DNA of 39,642 nt. Origin: Butyrivibrio sp. AE2015. GTDB lineage: Bacteria > Bacillota > Clostridia > Lachnospirales > Lachnospiraceae. The stretch is from positions 1-39,642 of the forward strand of contig NZ_ATVR01000033.1 of assembly GCF_000420825.1 (NCBI RefSeq), written 5' to 3'. Positions 25,037 through 32,724 of this stretch are shown piece after piece; position 1 is the stretch's first letter; every line of letters begins with the position of its first letter. Below the pieces are notes generated by a model. The model did no database searches and had not been told where the DNA came from. It saw only the letters and a program-made list of their open reading frames with translations. Both the position numbers and the translations under genes were made by a program.

Positions 25037-27913
25037 ATGGTAGGTAGAGAGATGAATATGAATGATATGGATATGAAGGATTTAACAACTCCATATTCCC
25101 TTGATCCAGGACGTAATAAGGTAGATCCAAGGGCTGGAATCATCCCTGAATGGGTTGATATGAATGCACCTTTTCGTGAACCACTGGCAAAGTTTGCGAA
25201 GGTAGTTACTGACAGAAAAAATATCAAACTTGGAATTGAAAAAATAACAAAAGAAAGCCCTGAATACTGGGGCCTTTACAATCTTATCACTGACGCTCAG
25301 TGTGAGATTGCACTTAAGATGGAAAAACGTAAGCCAAAGACATTTGAGGAAATTGCAGCTCTTTGCCCTGAGTACTCAAAAGAAGAGCTTCAGAAACAGC
25401 TCGATGAAATGTCTTATAACGGTGTTATAGAGTGGAACTACGAGAATGAAAAACGTGAGAAACAGTACGTCCTTCCTATGTATGTTCCTGGTTCTGCTGA
25501 GTTTGGCAACATGAACTCAAGAGTTATTGAGGCTCATCCAGAGGTTGGACCTTTCTTTGAGAGAATGAGTCGTATTCCGCTTGAAGGACTTACTCATATG
25601 GTTCCTATGGGCGGAGCAGGCGTTGGAATGCATGTAATTCCTGTAGAAAAGGCTATCAATATGCAGGGAGAGTCAATTGACCTTGAGCATATTTCATATT
25701 GGCTTGACTACTATGAAGGAAAGTATGCAGCTTCTCCATGCTCATGCAGAAGATCAAGAAAAACATTTGATCAGGGTTGTGCTGATGATCCTGAAGGATG
25801 GTGTATTGCTGTAGGTGATATGGCTGACTACGTAGTTGAAACTCAGAAGGACGGTCGCTATATTACTAAAGAAGAAGCTCTTGAGATCTTCAAGCAGGCT
25901 GAGGACAATGGCTTTGTTCACCAGATCACAAACATTGACGGGCAACACAAGATCTTTGCTATCTGTAACTGTAATGTAAATGTATGTTATGCCCTTCGTA
26001 CATCACAGCTCTTTAACACACCTAATATGTCACGTTCAGCTTATATTGCTCACGTTGATAAGGAAAAGTGTGTTGCATGTGGACGATGCGTTGAGGTTTG
26101 TCCTGCCGGAGCAGCAACTCTTGGACAGAAGCTCTGCAAGAAGGATGGAAGCGAAGTAGTTTATCCTAAGATGCCACTTCCAACTGAGAAAAAGTGGTCA
26201 CAGGATATGTGGACTGAAGATTATCGTGATATCAACCGTATCAATACTCACAAAACAGGTACTGCACCATGTAAGACAGCTTGTCCTGCACATATTCCTG
26301 TTCAGGGATACCTTAAGATGGCTGCTCAGGGAAGATATGATGAAGCTCTTGCTCTTATCAAGAAATACAATCCACTTCCTGCTGTTTGTGGTCATGTATG
26401 TAACCGTCGTTGTGAGGATGCTTGTACAAGAGGAACAATCGATCAGGCAATCGCTATCGATGAAGTTAAGAAGTTTGTTTCAATGCGTGACCTTAAGTCA
26501 GAGACACGCTACATTCCTGAAAAGGTAATTCCTAAGATTGGTGGTGGCTTTGATGAAAAGATCGCTATTATCGGTGCAGGTCCTGCAGGTATTTCTTGTG
26601 CTTATTACCTTGCACTTAAGGGATATAAGCCAACTATCTTCGAAAAGAACAAGAAACCGGGCGGAATGGTAACTTATGGTATTCCATCATTCGTTCTTGA
26701 AAAAGATGTTGTTGAAGCAGAAGTTGATGTATTAAGAGAACTTGGCGTAGATATTCGTCTTGGAGTTGAAGTTGGTAAGGACATTACCCTTAAAGAGCTT
26801 CGTGAGCAGGGATACAAGGCCTTCTATATCGCTATCGGATGTCAGGGTGGCCGTGGTGTAAACGTTCCTGGAGAAGATGCTGAGGGCGTACTAAAGGGTG
26901 TTGATATCCTTCACGCTGTAATAGATGATGAGAGCTACAAGCTTACAGGTGATACAGTTGTAATCGGTGGTGGTAATGTTGCTATCGATGTCAGCCGTAC
27001 TGCAATCCGCTGTGGCTCACCTAAAATCACACAGGTTTCTCTTGAAACACGTGATATTATGCCTGCTCTTCCTGAAGAGATCGAGATTGCTGAATCTGAA
27101 GGAATTGAGTTCAAGGGCGGTTGGGGACCAAAAGAAATCCTCACTGAAAATGGTAAAGTTAAGGGTATCGTATTCAAGAAATGTACTCAGGTTAAGAATG
27201 CAGAAGGAAAGTTTGATCCTAAGTATGATGAGAATGAGACAATGGAAATTGCATGTTCCAACGTTATTCTCTCTGTTGGTCAGGCTACTATCTGGGGCGA
27301 TCTTCTTAAGGACGAGAATGTTGAATTTAGAGGCCCGGCTCCTGTAGCTGATAAAGTTACTTTCCAGACAACTGTAAAGGATATATTCGTAGGCGGTGAT
27401 ATGTTCTATGGACCAAGATTTGCCATCGATGCAATTGCATGTGGTAAAGAAGGCGCTGAGTCAATCCATAGATTCGTACAGCCTCATTCATCACTTACAA
27501 TTGGCCGTGATCCTAACTTCTTCATTGAACTTGATAAAGATGATATCTTAGTAAAGGATTATGATCATGTTGGACGTCAGCAGGCAGGTATAAAGAAGCC
27601 TGAAGATGGTAAACTTTCATTCCGTGATACAAAGATTGTATTCACAGAGGAACAGGTTAAGAAAGAGACATCTCGTTGTCTTGGCTGTGGGGCATCAATT
27701 GTTGATCCTAACAAGTGTGTTGGCTGTGGACTTTGCACAACACGTTGTGAATTTGATGCTATCAAGCTTACAAGAGATAATCCAGATTGCTCTACAATGA
27801 GAAAGGCGGAAGATAAGCTTAAATATATTCTTCCTAACGGCATTAAGCAGGCAGTCAGCAGACCATTTGTTAAAAAGACTCCTAAAGAGACAGCATGGCT
27901 TTCTGATAAGTAA
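25037..27913 (+). CDS. Multi-cluster iron-sulfur/FAD oxidoreductase (GltD-like) with N-terminal cysteine-rich domain
   Basis: 958 residues. The first about 225 have a winged-helix-like segment (TFEEIAALCPEYSKEELQKQLDEM) and no cofactor motif. A cysteine-rich region (PCSCRRS at Cys235/Cys237, then GWCIAVGD and CNCNVNVC) precedes a ferredoxin-type CxxCxxCxxxCP motif (Cys345-Cys355). Then comes the GltD-type module: N-terminal cluster-binding domain (Cys412, Cys416, then CGHVCNRRCEDAC), FAD motif GAGPAGISCAYYLA (Gly513), NAD(P) motif VIGGGNVAIDVSR (Gly644) and GGDMFYGPRFAIDAIACGKEGAE. A C-terminal ferredoxin motif (Cys894-Cys904) follows. It probably moves electrons between NAD(P)H and an iron-sulfur partner. 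The reaction is unknown. The ATGs at 25052 and 25058 are alternative starts. Confidence 0.88.
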   Translation: MVGREMNMNDMDMKDLTTPYSLDPGRNKVDPRAGIIPEWVDMNAPFREPLAKFAKVVTDRKNIKLGIEKITKESPEYWGLYNLITDAQCEIALKMEKRKPKTFEEIAALCPEYSKEELQKQLDEMSYNGVIEWNYENEKREKQYVLPMYVPGSAEFGNMNSRVIEAHPEVGPFFERMSRIPLEGLTHMVPMGGAGVGMHVIPVEKAINMQGESIDLEHISYWLDYYEGKYAASPCSCRRSRKTFDQGCADDPEGWCIAVGDMADYVVETQKDGRYITKEEALEIFKQAEDNGFVHQITNIDGQHKIFAICNCNVNVCYALRTSQLFNTPNMSRSAYIAHVDKEKCVACGRCVEVCPAGAATLGQKLCKKDGSEVVYPKMPLPTEKKWSQDMWTEDYRDINRINTHKTGTAPCKTACPAHIPVQGYLKMAAQGRYDEALALIKKYNPLPAVCGHVCNRRCEDACTRGTIDQAIAIDEVKKFVSMRDLKSETRYIPEKVIPKIGGGFDEKIAIIGAGPAGISCAYYLALKGYKPTIFEKNKKPGGMVTYGIPSFVLEKDVVEAEVDVLRELGVDIRLGVEVGKDITLKELREQGYKAFYIAIGCQGGRGVNVPGEDAEGVLKGVDILHAVIDDESYKLTGDTVVIGGGNVAIDVSRTAIRCGSPKITQVSLETRDIMPALPEEIEIAESEGIEFKGGWGPKEILTENGKVKGIVFKKCTQVKNAEGKFDPKYDENETMEIACSNVILSVGQATIWGDLLKDENVEFRGPAPVADKVTFQTTVKDIFVGGDMFYGPRFAIDAIACGKEGAESIHRFVQPHSSLTIGRDPNFFIELDKDDILVKDYDHVGRQQAGIKKPEDGKLSFRDTKIVFTEEQVKKETSRCLGCGASIVDPNKCVGCGLCTTRCEFDAIKLTRDNPDCSTMRKAEDKLKYILPNGIKQAVSRPFVKKTPKETAWLSDK

Positions 27914-27939
27914 TTTAATAGAAAAATGATAAATTAACC

Positions 27940-28000
27940 AAGGATTAAGTCAGGTACGTTATAATCGGTACTTGACTTAATCCTTAAAAATGTTTATTAA
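27940..28000 (+). promoter_or_regulatory. topA promoter overlapping a long inverted repeat
   Basis: AAGGATTAAGTCA (27940-27952) and TGACTTAATCCTT (27973-27985) are perfect inverted arms, with an inner GTAC/GTAC extending the dyad to about 18 bp per arm. TTGACT (27972-27977), inside the right arm, is 17 bases from TATTAA (27995-28000), a plausible -35/-10 pair for topA. There is no T-run after the hairpin, so an operator is more likely than a terminator. Confidence 0.55.
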
Positions 28001-28046
28001 TAAGAAAGTTAAACTTAAATTTTTTATGAAGGGGTAAGCTATCCTA

Positions 28047-30146
28047 ATGGCAACTAGTAAAAAGACATCAGAAAAGAAAACATCACTTCTTATAGTTGAG
28101 TCACCTACAAAGGTTAAGGCTATCAAGAAGTTTCTTGGCTCAGGTTACGAAGTAGCTGCGTCAAACGGTCACGTAAGAGATCTTCCGAGAAGTCAGATGG
28201 GTGTTGACGTAAATAATGATTTTGAGCCTAAATATATAACAATTCGCGGTAAGGGTGATGTTTTGGCAGCCCTTAGAAGACAGGTAAAAAAAGCAGATAA
28301 AGTATATCTTGCAACCGACCCGGACCGTGAAGGTGAGGCTATTTCCTGGCATCTTATTTCTGCCCTAAAGTTAGATCAGGCAGATGCCAAGATTCAGCGA
28401 GTTACATTTAATGAGATCACTAAAAACGCTGTTAAGGAAGCCATGAAGCATCCAAGAGATATTGATATGAATCTCGTAGATGCCCAGCAGGCAAGACGTG
28501 TCCTTGACAGAATGGTGGGATATAGTATTTCACCACTTCTTTGGAATAAGATCAAAAGAGGTCTCAGTGCTGGCCGAGTTCAGTCTGTAGCTCTCAGGAT
28601 CATTGCTGACAGAGAAGAAGAGATTGATTCTTTTATACCAAAGGAATACTGGACACTTGATGTTAATCTTAAAGTTCAGGGCGAAAAGAAACCTCTCGTT
28701 GCTCACTACTACGGAAGTGGCAATGATAAAAAAGAGATTGAGAATAAAGAGCAGCTCGAAAAGATTATGAAGTCTTTAGAGGGCGCGAAATATACAGTTT
28801 CAGATGTAAAGAAGGGTGAAAGAACCAAGAAGGCTCCACTTCCATTTACAACATCAACTCTTCAGCAGGAAGCTTCAAAAGCGCTTAATTTCTCAACACA
28901 AAAGACAATGCGTGTTGCTCAGCAGCTCTATGAAGGAATAGATCTTGGCAGTCAGGGAACTGTAGGTCTTATCACATATCTTAGAACTGATTCTACCAGA
29001 GTATCTGATGAAGCAGTGGCATCAGCAAATGAATATATTTTGGAGAACTTCGGTGAGAAATATATTGCCGAAGGTTTGGCAGCTAAAAAGAGTGATGTGA
29101 AGATTCAGGATGCTCATGAAGCAATCAGACCTTCAATCATTACAAATACTCCTGTAAAGGTTAAGGATTTCCTTTTAAGAGATCAGTTCAGACTTTACCA
29201 GCTTATCTGGAGAAGATTTATGGCAAGCCGTATGGCAGCTGCCAAATATGAGACTACATCAGTTAAGATTGATGCAGGAGAGAGCAGATTTACTGTATCA
29301 GCTTCAAAGACAGTATTTGATGGTTTCTTAAATGTTTATACTGACGAAGATGATCAGATTGAAAAGAATGTGCTCATGAAGAATTTGGATACAGATACAA
29401 AGCTTTCCTTTGATTCTTTTGAAAGCGCACAGCACTTTACACAGCCTGCTCCTCATTATACAGAAGCTTCACTTGTTCATGATCTTGAAGCCCTTGGTAT
29501 CGGAAGACCTAGTACCTATGCTCCGACAATTTCAACGATCATGGCAAGACACTATATTACAAAAGAGAATAAGAGTCTTTATATAACTGAGCTTGGACAG
29601 GCGGTTAACAAGATGATGATGGAGGCTTTCCCTCAGATTGTCGATGTAAACTTCACATCTAACATGGAAGCGCTTCTTGATGGAATTGCAGACGGTAATG
29701 TTAAATGGAAGACTGTTATTGAGAATTTTTATCCTGATCTTGAGGAAGCGGTTAAAGCAGCTGAACAGGAGATGGAAAAGATACAGGTTCAGGATGAAGT
29801 TACAGATGAGATCTGTGATAACTGCGGAAGAAACATGGTTATCAAATATGGCCCTCATGGTAAATTCCTTGCCTGCCCAGGTTTCCCTGAGTGTAAAAAC
29901 ACTAAGCCATATTATGAGAAGATTGGTGTTGCATGTCCTAAGTGTGGAAAAGATGTTGTTCTTAAGAGAACCAGAAAGGGCCGTATGTTCTATGGATGTA
30001 TAGATAATCCTGATTGCGATTTCATGTCCTGGACAAAGCCTGTTTCTGAGAAATGCCCTAAGTGTGGCTCATTTATGGTTGCAAAGAGTAACAAGGTAAC
30101 ATGCACAAATCCGGATTGCGGATATGTCGGTGAACTTAAGAAGTAA
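28047..30146 (+). CDS. topA: DNA topoisomerase I (type IA)
   Basis: 699 residues, full length. It relaxes negative supercoils. The TOPRIM domain begins LLIVESPTKVKAIKKFLG and includes DPDREGEAISWHL. The catalytic tyrosine is Tyr311 in GLITYLRTDSTRVS. Three C-terminal four-cysteine zinc ribbons are visible (CDNCGRNM...CPGFPEC, CPKCGKDV...CIDNPDC, CPKCGSFM...CTNPDC). The ribosome site is AAGGGG, about 12 bases upstream. topA upstream of codY and the flagellar operon follows the Bacillus order, but trmFO, codV, clpQ and clpY, which lie between them in B. subtilis, are missing here. Confidence 0.97.
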   Translation: MATSKKTSEKKTSLLIVESPTKVKAIKKFLGSGYEVAASNGHVRDLPRSQMGVDVNNDFEPKYITIRGKGDVLAALRRQVKKADKVYLATDPDREGEAISWHLISALKLDQADAKIQRVTFNEITKNAVKEAMKHPRDIDMNLVDAQQARRVLDRMVGYSISPLLWNKIKRGLSAGRVQSVALRIIADREEEIDSFIPKEYWTLDVNLKVQGEKKPLVAHYYGSGNDKKEIENKEQLEKIMKSLEGAKYTVSDVKKGERTKKAPLPFTTSTLQQEASKALNFSTQKTMRVAQQLYEGIDLGSQGTVGLITYLRTDSTRVSDEAVASANEYILENFGEKYIAEGLAAKKSDVKIQDAHEAIRPSIITNTPVKVKDFLLRDQFRLYQLIWRRFMASRMAAAKYETTSVKIDAGESRFTVSASKTVFDGFLNVYTDEDDQIEKNVLMKNLDTDTKLSFDSFESAQHFTQPAPHYTEASLVHDLEALGIGRPSTYAPTISTIMARHYITKENKSLYITELGQAVNKMMMEAFPQIVDVNFTSNMEALLDGIADGNVKWKTVIENFYPDLEEAVKAAEQEMEKIQVQDEVTDEICDNCGRNMVIKYGPHGKFLACPGFPECKNTKPYYEKIGVACPKCGKDVVLKRTRKGRMFYGCIDNPDCDFMSWTKPVSEKCPKCGSFMVAKSNKVTCTNPDCGYVGELKK

Positions 30147-30151
30147 ATAAT

Positions 30152-30166
30152 AATTTTCAGAAATCT
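30152..30166 (+). promoter_or_regulatory. Candidate CodY box upstream of codY
   Basis: AATTTTCAGAAATCT matches the Firmicute CodY consensus AATTTTCWGAAAATT at 13 of 15 positions. It lies just after the topA stop and 147 bases before codY, upstream of the topA terminator. It may mediate autoregulation. Confidence 0.45.
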
Positions 30167-30186
30167 TTAGCTTTTTTTCATAATTG

Positions 30187-30220
30187 TAGGCGCTTCAAGG
30201 TTTGAAGCGCCTATTTTTTT
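30187..30220 (+). terminator. Intrinsic terminator of topA
   Basis: TAGGCGCTTCAA (30187-30198) pairs perfectly with TTGAAGCGCCTA (30202-30213) around a 3-nt loop, followed by seven T. It is a strong terminator. The right arm also contains the -35-like TTGAAG of the possible codY promoter. Confidence 0.92.
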
Positions 30221-30230
30221 ATGATATGAT
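30202..30230 (+). promoter_or_regulatory. Possible codY promoter embedded in the topA terminator
   Basis: TTGAAG (30202-30207), 17 bases, TATGAT (30225-30230). The spacing is ideal but both hexamers are imperfect. The predicted start is near 30237, leaving a 76-nt leader. Confidence 0.4.
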
Positions 30231-30312
30231 AACAATAGTGTAATTGTGCTATATACGTAATAACGTTCACAATTTCAACTAAGGGGGAAATACATTCTAA
30301 AGGAGAAACGTC

Positions 30313-31092
30313 ATGAGTAGTGTACAGCTACTGGATAAAACCCGCAAAATTGGAAAACTGTTGCATAACAGCAATTCCGGAAAAGTTGTTTTTAATGATA
30401 TTTGCAGGGTTCTTTGCGACATTTTATCCTCAAATATGTTTGTTATCAGTAAAAAAGGTAAAGTGTTGGGTATTGGTGAAAGCGCAGGAGTTGAGTCGCT
30501 TAGTGAACTTTTGGTAGATAATGTTGGTTCTTTTATTGATCCAATGTTAAATGAAAGACTTCTGACAATTCTTTCTACAAAAGAAAATGTTAATCTTGAA
30601 ACTCTGGGTTTTGAAGGAATTGATTCTTCAAAATTCCAGGCGATAATTACTCCTATTGAGATTGCAGGTGAGAGACTTGGAACGCTTTTTATCTATAAAA
30701 CAGATGTACCATACGATATAGACGATATTATTCTTTGTGAGTATGGGACAACAGTAGTTGGACTTGAGATGCTCAGGGCTGTCAACGAAGAAAATGCAGA
30801 GGAGAGCAGAAAACTTGCTGTTGTTAAATCTGCTATAAGTACACTTTCTTTCTCTGAGATGCAGGCAATCATTCATATATTTGATGAGCTTGACGGAATG
30901 GAAGGCGTACTTGTTGCAAGTAAGATCGCAGACAGGGTTGGAATAACAAGGAGTGTTATTGTAAATGCTCTCAGAAAATTTGAAAGCGCCGGCGTTATAG
31001 AATCAAGATCTTCAGGCATGAAGGGAACATACATTAAAGTCACAAATGATGTTGTTTTCTCTGAGATCAAGAAGCTTAAACAAGAAATCTAA
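30313..31092 (+). CDS. codY: Global transcriptional repressor CodY
   Basis: 259 residues, exactly the usual size. The N-terminal GAF-type domain (LLDKTRKIGKLLHNS, FNDICRVLCDIL) senses branched-chain amino acids. The C-terminal winged helix-turn-helix has ASKIADRVGITRSVIVNALRKFE followed by SRSSGMKGTYIKV. GTP and branched-chain amino acids activate DNA binding, repressing ilv/leu and motility genes in rich conditions. leuB, ilvD, ilvB and the flagellar operon in this window are natural candidate targets. AAAGGAGAA precedes the ATG. An exact sigma-28 promoter overlaps the last codons, and a terminator follows at 31141-31175. Confidence 0.97.
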   Translation: MSSVQLLDKTRKIGKLLHNSNSGKVVFNDICRVLCDILSSNMFVISKKGKVLGIGESAGVESLSELLVDNVGSFIDPMLNERLLTILSTKENVNLETLGFEGIDSSKFQAIITPIEIAGERLGTLFIYKTDVPYDIDDIILCEYGTTVVGLEMLRAVNEENAEESRKLAVVKSAISTLSFSEMQAIIHIFDELDGMEGVLVASKIADRVGITRSVIVNALRKFESAGVIESRSSGMKGTYIKVTNDVVFSEIKKLKQEI

Positions 31093-31103
31093 ATAGCCGA
31101 TAA
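31077..31103 (+). promoter_or_regulatory. Sigma-28 (FliA/SigD) promoter, exact consensus
   Basis: TAAA (31077-31080), exactly 15 bases, GCCGATAA (31096-31103): a perfect match to the sigma-28 flagellar consensus, overlapping the codY stop codon. Transcription would start near 31110. In B. subtilis the flgB operon likewise has a sigma-D promoter (PD-3) between codY and flgB. Confidence 0.85.
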
Positions 31104-31109
31104 TATATG

Positions 31110-31175
31110 TGAAAAATATATTTCAGGATGGACATTGATGAAAGGATTTATCTATGCAAGGTAAATCCTTTTTTA
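31110..31175 (+). ncRNA. Predicted short sigma-28-dependent RNA or attenuated leader
   Basis: The stretch runs from the predicted sigma-28 start to the terminator T-run, about 65 nt. It has a small hairpin (TGAAA/TTTCA, 31110-31125), then GGATGG and an ATG at 31138 opening an 8-codon frame (MKGFIYAR) whose stop lies in the right arm of the terminator. It is either a small RNA or a leader controlling read-through into flgB. Confidence 0.45.
31141..31175 (+). terminator. Intrinsic terminator between codY and flgB
   Basis: AAAGGATTTA (31141-31150) pairs with TAAATCCTTT (31162-31171) and is followed by T's up to 31174. It ends the codY message and should also stop most transcripts started at the sigma-28 promoter. 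Confidence 0.8.
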
Positions 31176-31231
31176 TTTACTTTATTTTGTATAACCAAAC
31201 ATGGCTGAACACAATATGAAGTATGTTTTAC

Positions 31232-31260
31232 TTGTATTTTGTTTATAAAAATCATATTAT
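31232..31260 (+). promoter_or_regulatory. Candidate sigma-A promoter for the flagellar operon
   Basis: TTGTAT (31232-31237), 17 bases, TATTAT (31255-31260), predicted start near 31267 and about 49 bases before flgB. The -35 is weak, but it is the only reasonable vegetative promoter after the terminator. Confidence 0.45.
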
Positions 31261-31315
31261 TAATATATATAAGTTAAATTGACCGTATTGTGTTCTGATT
31301 TAATAAGGGGGCTCT

Positions 31316-31711
31316 GTGATCAATAGTAATGTATTTGACTATATTAACGTAATGGATAAGGCGGCAGATGCTTCCTGGACCAGGAACGAGATTATTGCCA
31401 ACAATATTGCTAATGTGGACACACCGGGATATAAACGTCAGGATCTGAATTTTGAAGATGAGCTTGAGAGGGCTCTTGGACATTCAAGATACAAAAGTAT
31501 GGATGCCAAAGTTTCGGACCTTAAGGACAAGCATTTACAGGCAAGGGTAGTTAATGACTATTCAGGTTTCTCATACAGATATGATAAGAACAATGTAGAT
31601 ATTGATACTGAAAGCGTAATGCTTGCAGCAAACCAGATCAAATATCAAGGCTTAATGGCCGGAATTAAGTCTGAGTTTTCAAATCTGCAGCTTGTTTCTA
31701 AATCTTCATAA
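31316..31711 (+). CDS. flgB: Flagellar basal-body rod protein FlgB
   Basis: 131 residues from a GTG start with AAGGGGG about 6 bases upstream. It forms the proximal rod. The rod-family N-terminal signature is present as NEIIANNIANVDTPGYKRQDLNFE, and the C-terminus has SVMLAANQIKYQGLMAGIKSEFSNL. It is exported by the flagellar type III apparatus and has no Sec signal. First gene of the flagellar operon; flgC follows after 14 bases. Confidence 0.95.
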   Translation: MINSNVFDYINVMDKAADASWTRNEIIANNIANVDTPGYKRQDLNFEDELERALGHSRYKSMDAKVSDLKDKHLQARVVNDYSGFSYRYDKNNVDIDTESVMLAANQIKYQGLMAGIKSEFSNLQLVSKSS

Positions 31712-31725
31712 AGGAGGATTAAAGT

Positions 31726-32172
31726 ATGAGCATATTTGATTCTTTTAACATTAACTCATCAGGTATGACAGCCCAGCGCTTTAGAATGGATATAATATCT
31801 GAAAATATTGCTAATGCTAATACAACAAGAACTGAAGATGGTACTCCTTATGTCAGAAAGGTTGTTAGATTTGAAGAAAAGGGTACACAGACTCCTTTTT
31901 CAAGAATCCTTAATGAACGACTGGATCATTACTCTGGAACCGGAGTTAAGGTAACAACAGTTCAGGATGATACCTGGACTCAGATGAATGTTGTATATGA
32001 TCCTTCACATCCTGACGCAGATGCAAATGGATACGTAACATATCCAAATGTAAATACTGTTACAGAGATGACAAACCTGATCGATGCAAGTAGATCATAT
32101 GAGGCAAATGCAACTGCTTTTAATGCAAGCAAAAACCTGGCTTCAAGAGGCCTTGAACTTGGACAGGGTTAA
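31726..32172 (+). CDS. flgC: Flagellar basal-body rod protein FlgC
   Basis: 148 residues. Rod component. The N-terminus has SSGMTAQRFRMDIISENIANANTTRTEDG and the C-terminus NTVTEMTNLIDASRSYEANATAFNASK, both typical of FlgC. It is preceded by AAAGGAGG and ends 13 bases before fliE, consistent with the conserved flgB-flgC-fliE group. Confidence 0.96.
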   Translation: MSIFDSFNINSSGMTAQRFRMDIISENIANANTTRTEDGTPYVRKVVRFEEKGTQTPFSRILNERLDHYSGTGVKVTTVQDDTWTQMNVVYDPSHPDADANGYVTYPNVNTVTEMTNLIDASRSYEANATAFNASKNLASRGLELGQG

Positions 32173-32185
32173 TGGAGGGTAGCTT

Positions 32186-32530
32186 ATGGCATCTCTTGAT
32201 ATCTCTCAGCTTCGAAATGTAACATCAGGAGCTGTAAAAAATGCAGAAAAGTTGAATAGCAGAGTTTACAACGTGCTAGGCGATGACGGCAAGGGGAATG
32301 AGCAGGCTTTTTCAATTATTTTTGACAGAGCTGTAGAGAATATTCATACTACGAATGCTTATTTGTCAGATGCAGAAAATGAAGAGATAAAGTGGTCTTT
32401 GGGACAGACGGATAATACGCATGATCTTTCTATTGCGCTTCAGAAGGCACAGACAGCACTGCAATACACAGTAGCTGTGAGGGATCGTGTCCTTGCTGCA
32501 TACAGAGAGATTACTCAGATGCAGATTTGA
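32186..32530 (+). CDS. fliE: Flagellar hook-basal body complex protein FliE
   Basis: 114 residues. FliE links the MS ring to the rod and export gate. The C-terminal half (DLSIALQKAQTALQYTVAVRDRVLAAYREITQMQI) matches the family motif with the final EIMRMQV-like end. GGAGGG precedes the ATG. Its TGA stop lies in the left arm of a long inverted repeat that spans the 194-base gap to fliF, a gap that is much shorter in typical operons. Confidence 0.94.
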   Translation: MASLDISQLRNVTSGAVKNAEKLNSRVYNVLGDDGKGNEQAFSIIFDRAVENIHTTNAYLSDAENEEIKWSLGQTDNTHDLSIALQKAQTALQYTVAVRDRVLAAYREITQMQI

Positions 32531-32684
32531 GCGATATAAGGAATGAGTAAATATGATGATGTGCTTGCACAAATCATCATATTTATGAAATGACTGAACG
32601 GACATGAGGAAGTAGCGCGATAGCGCGGATTCCGAATGTACGTAGGATTGCGAGAGCGAAGCGGAGCAATCCGTATATCGCTCA
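32528..32684 (+). repeat. Structured palindromic element between fliE and fliF
   Basis: An 11-bp perfect inverted repeat, TGAGCGATATA (32528-32538) and TATATCGCTCA (32674-32684), encloses further palindromes. These are TAAATATGATGAT/ATCATCATATTTA (32548-32560, 32573-32585) with an inner GTGC/GCAC, a small GCGC-GATA-GCGC hairpin near 32614-32626, and GGATTGC/GCAATCC (32645-32651, 32666-32672). There is no reading frame and no T-run. It looks like an inserted intergenic repeat (REP- or MITE-like) that folds as a branched RNA inside the operon transcript. Confidence 0.6.
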
Positions 32685-32724
32685 ATACTATTAGTTTTCT
32701 TAAGTTTATGGGGAGGGAGAATGC

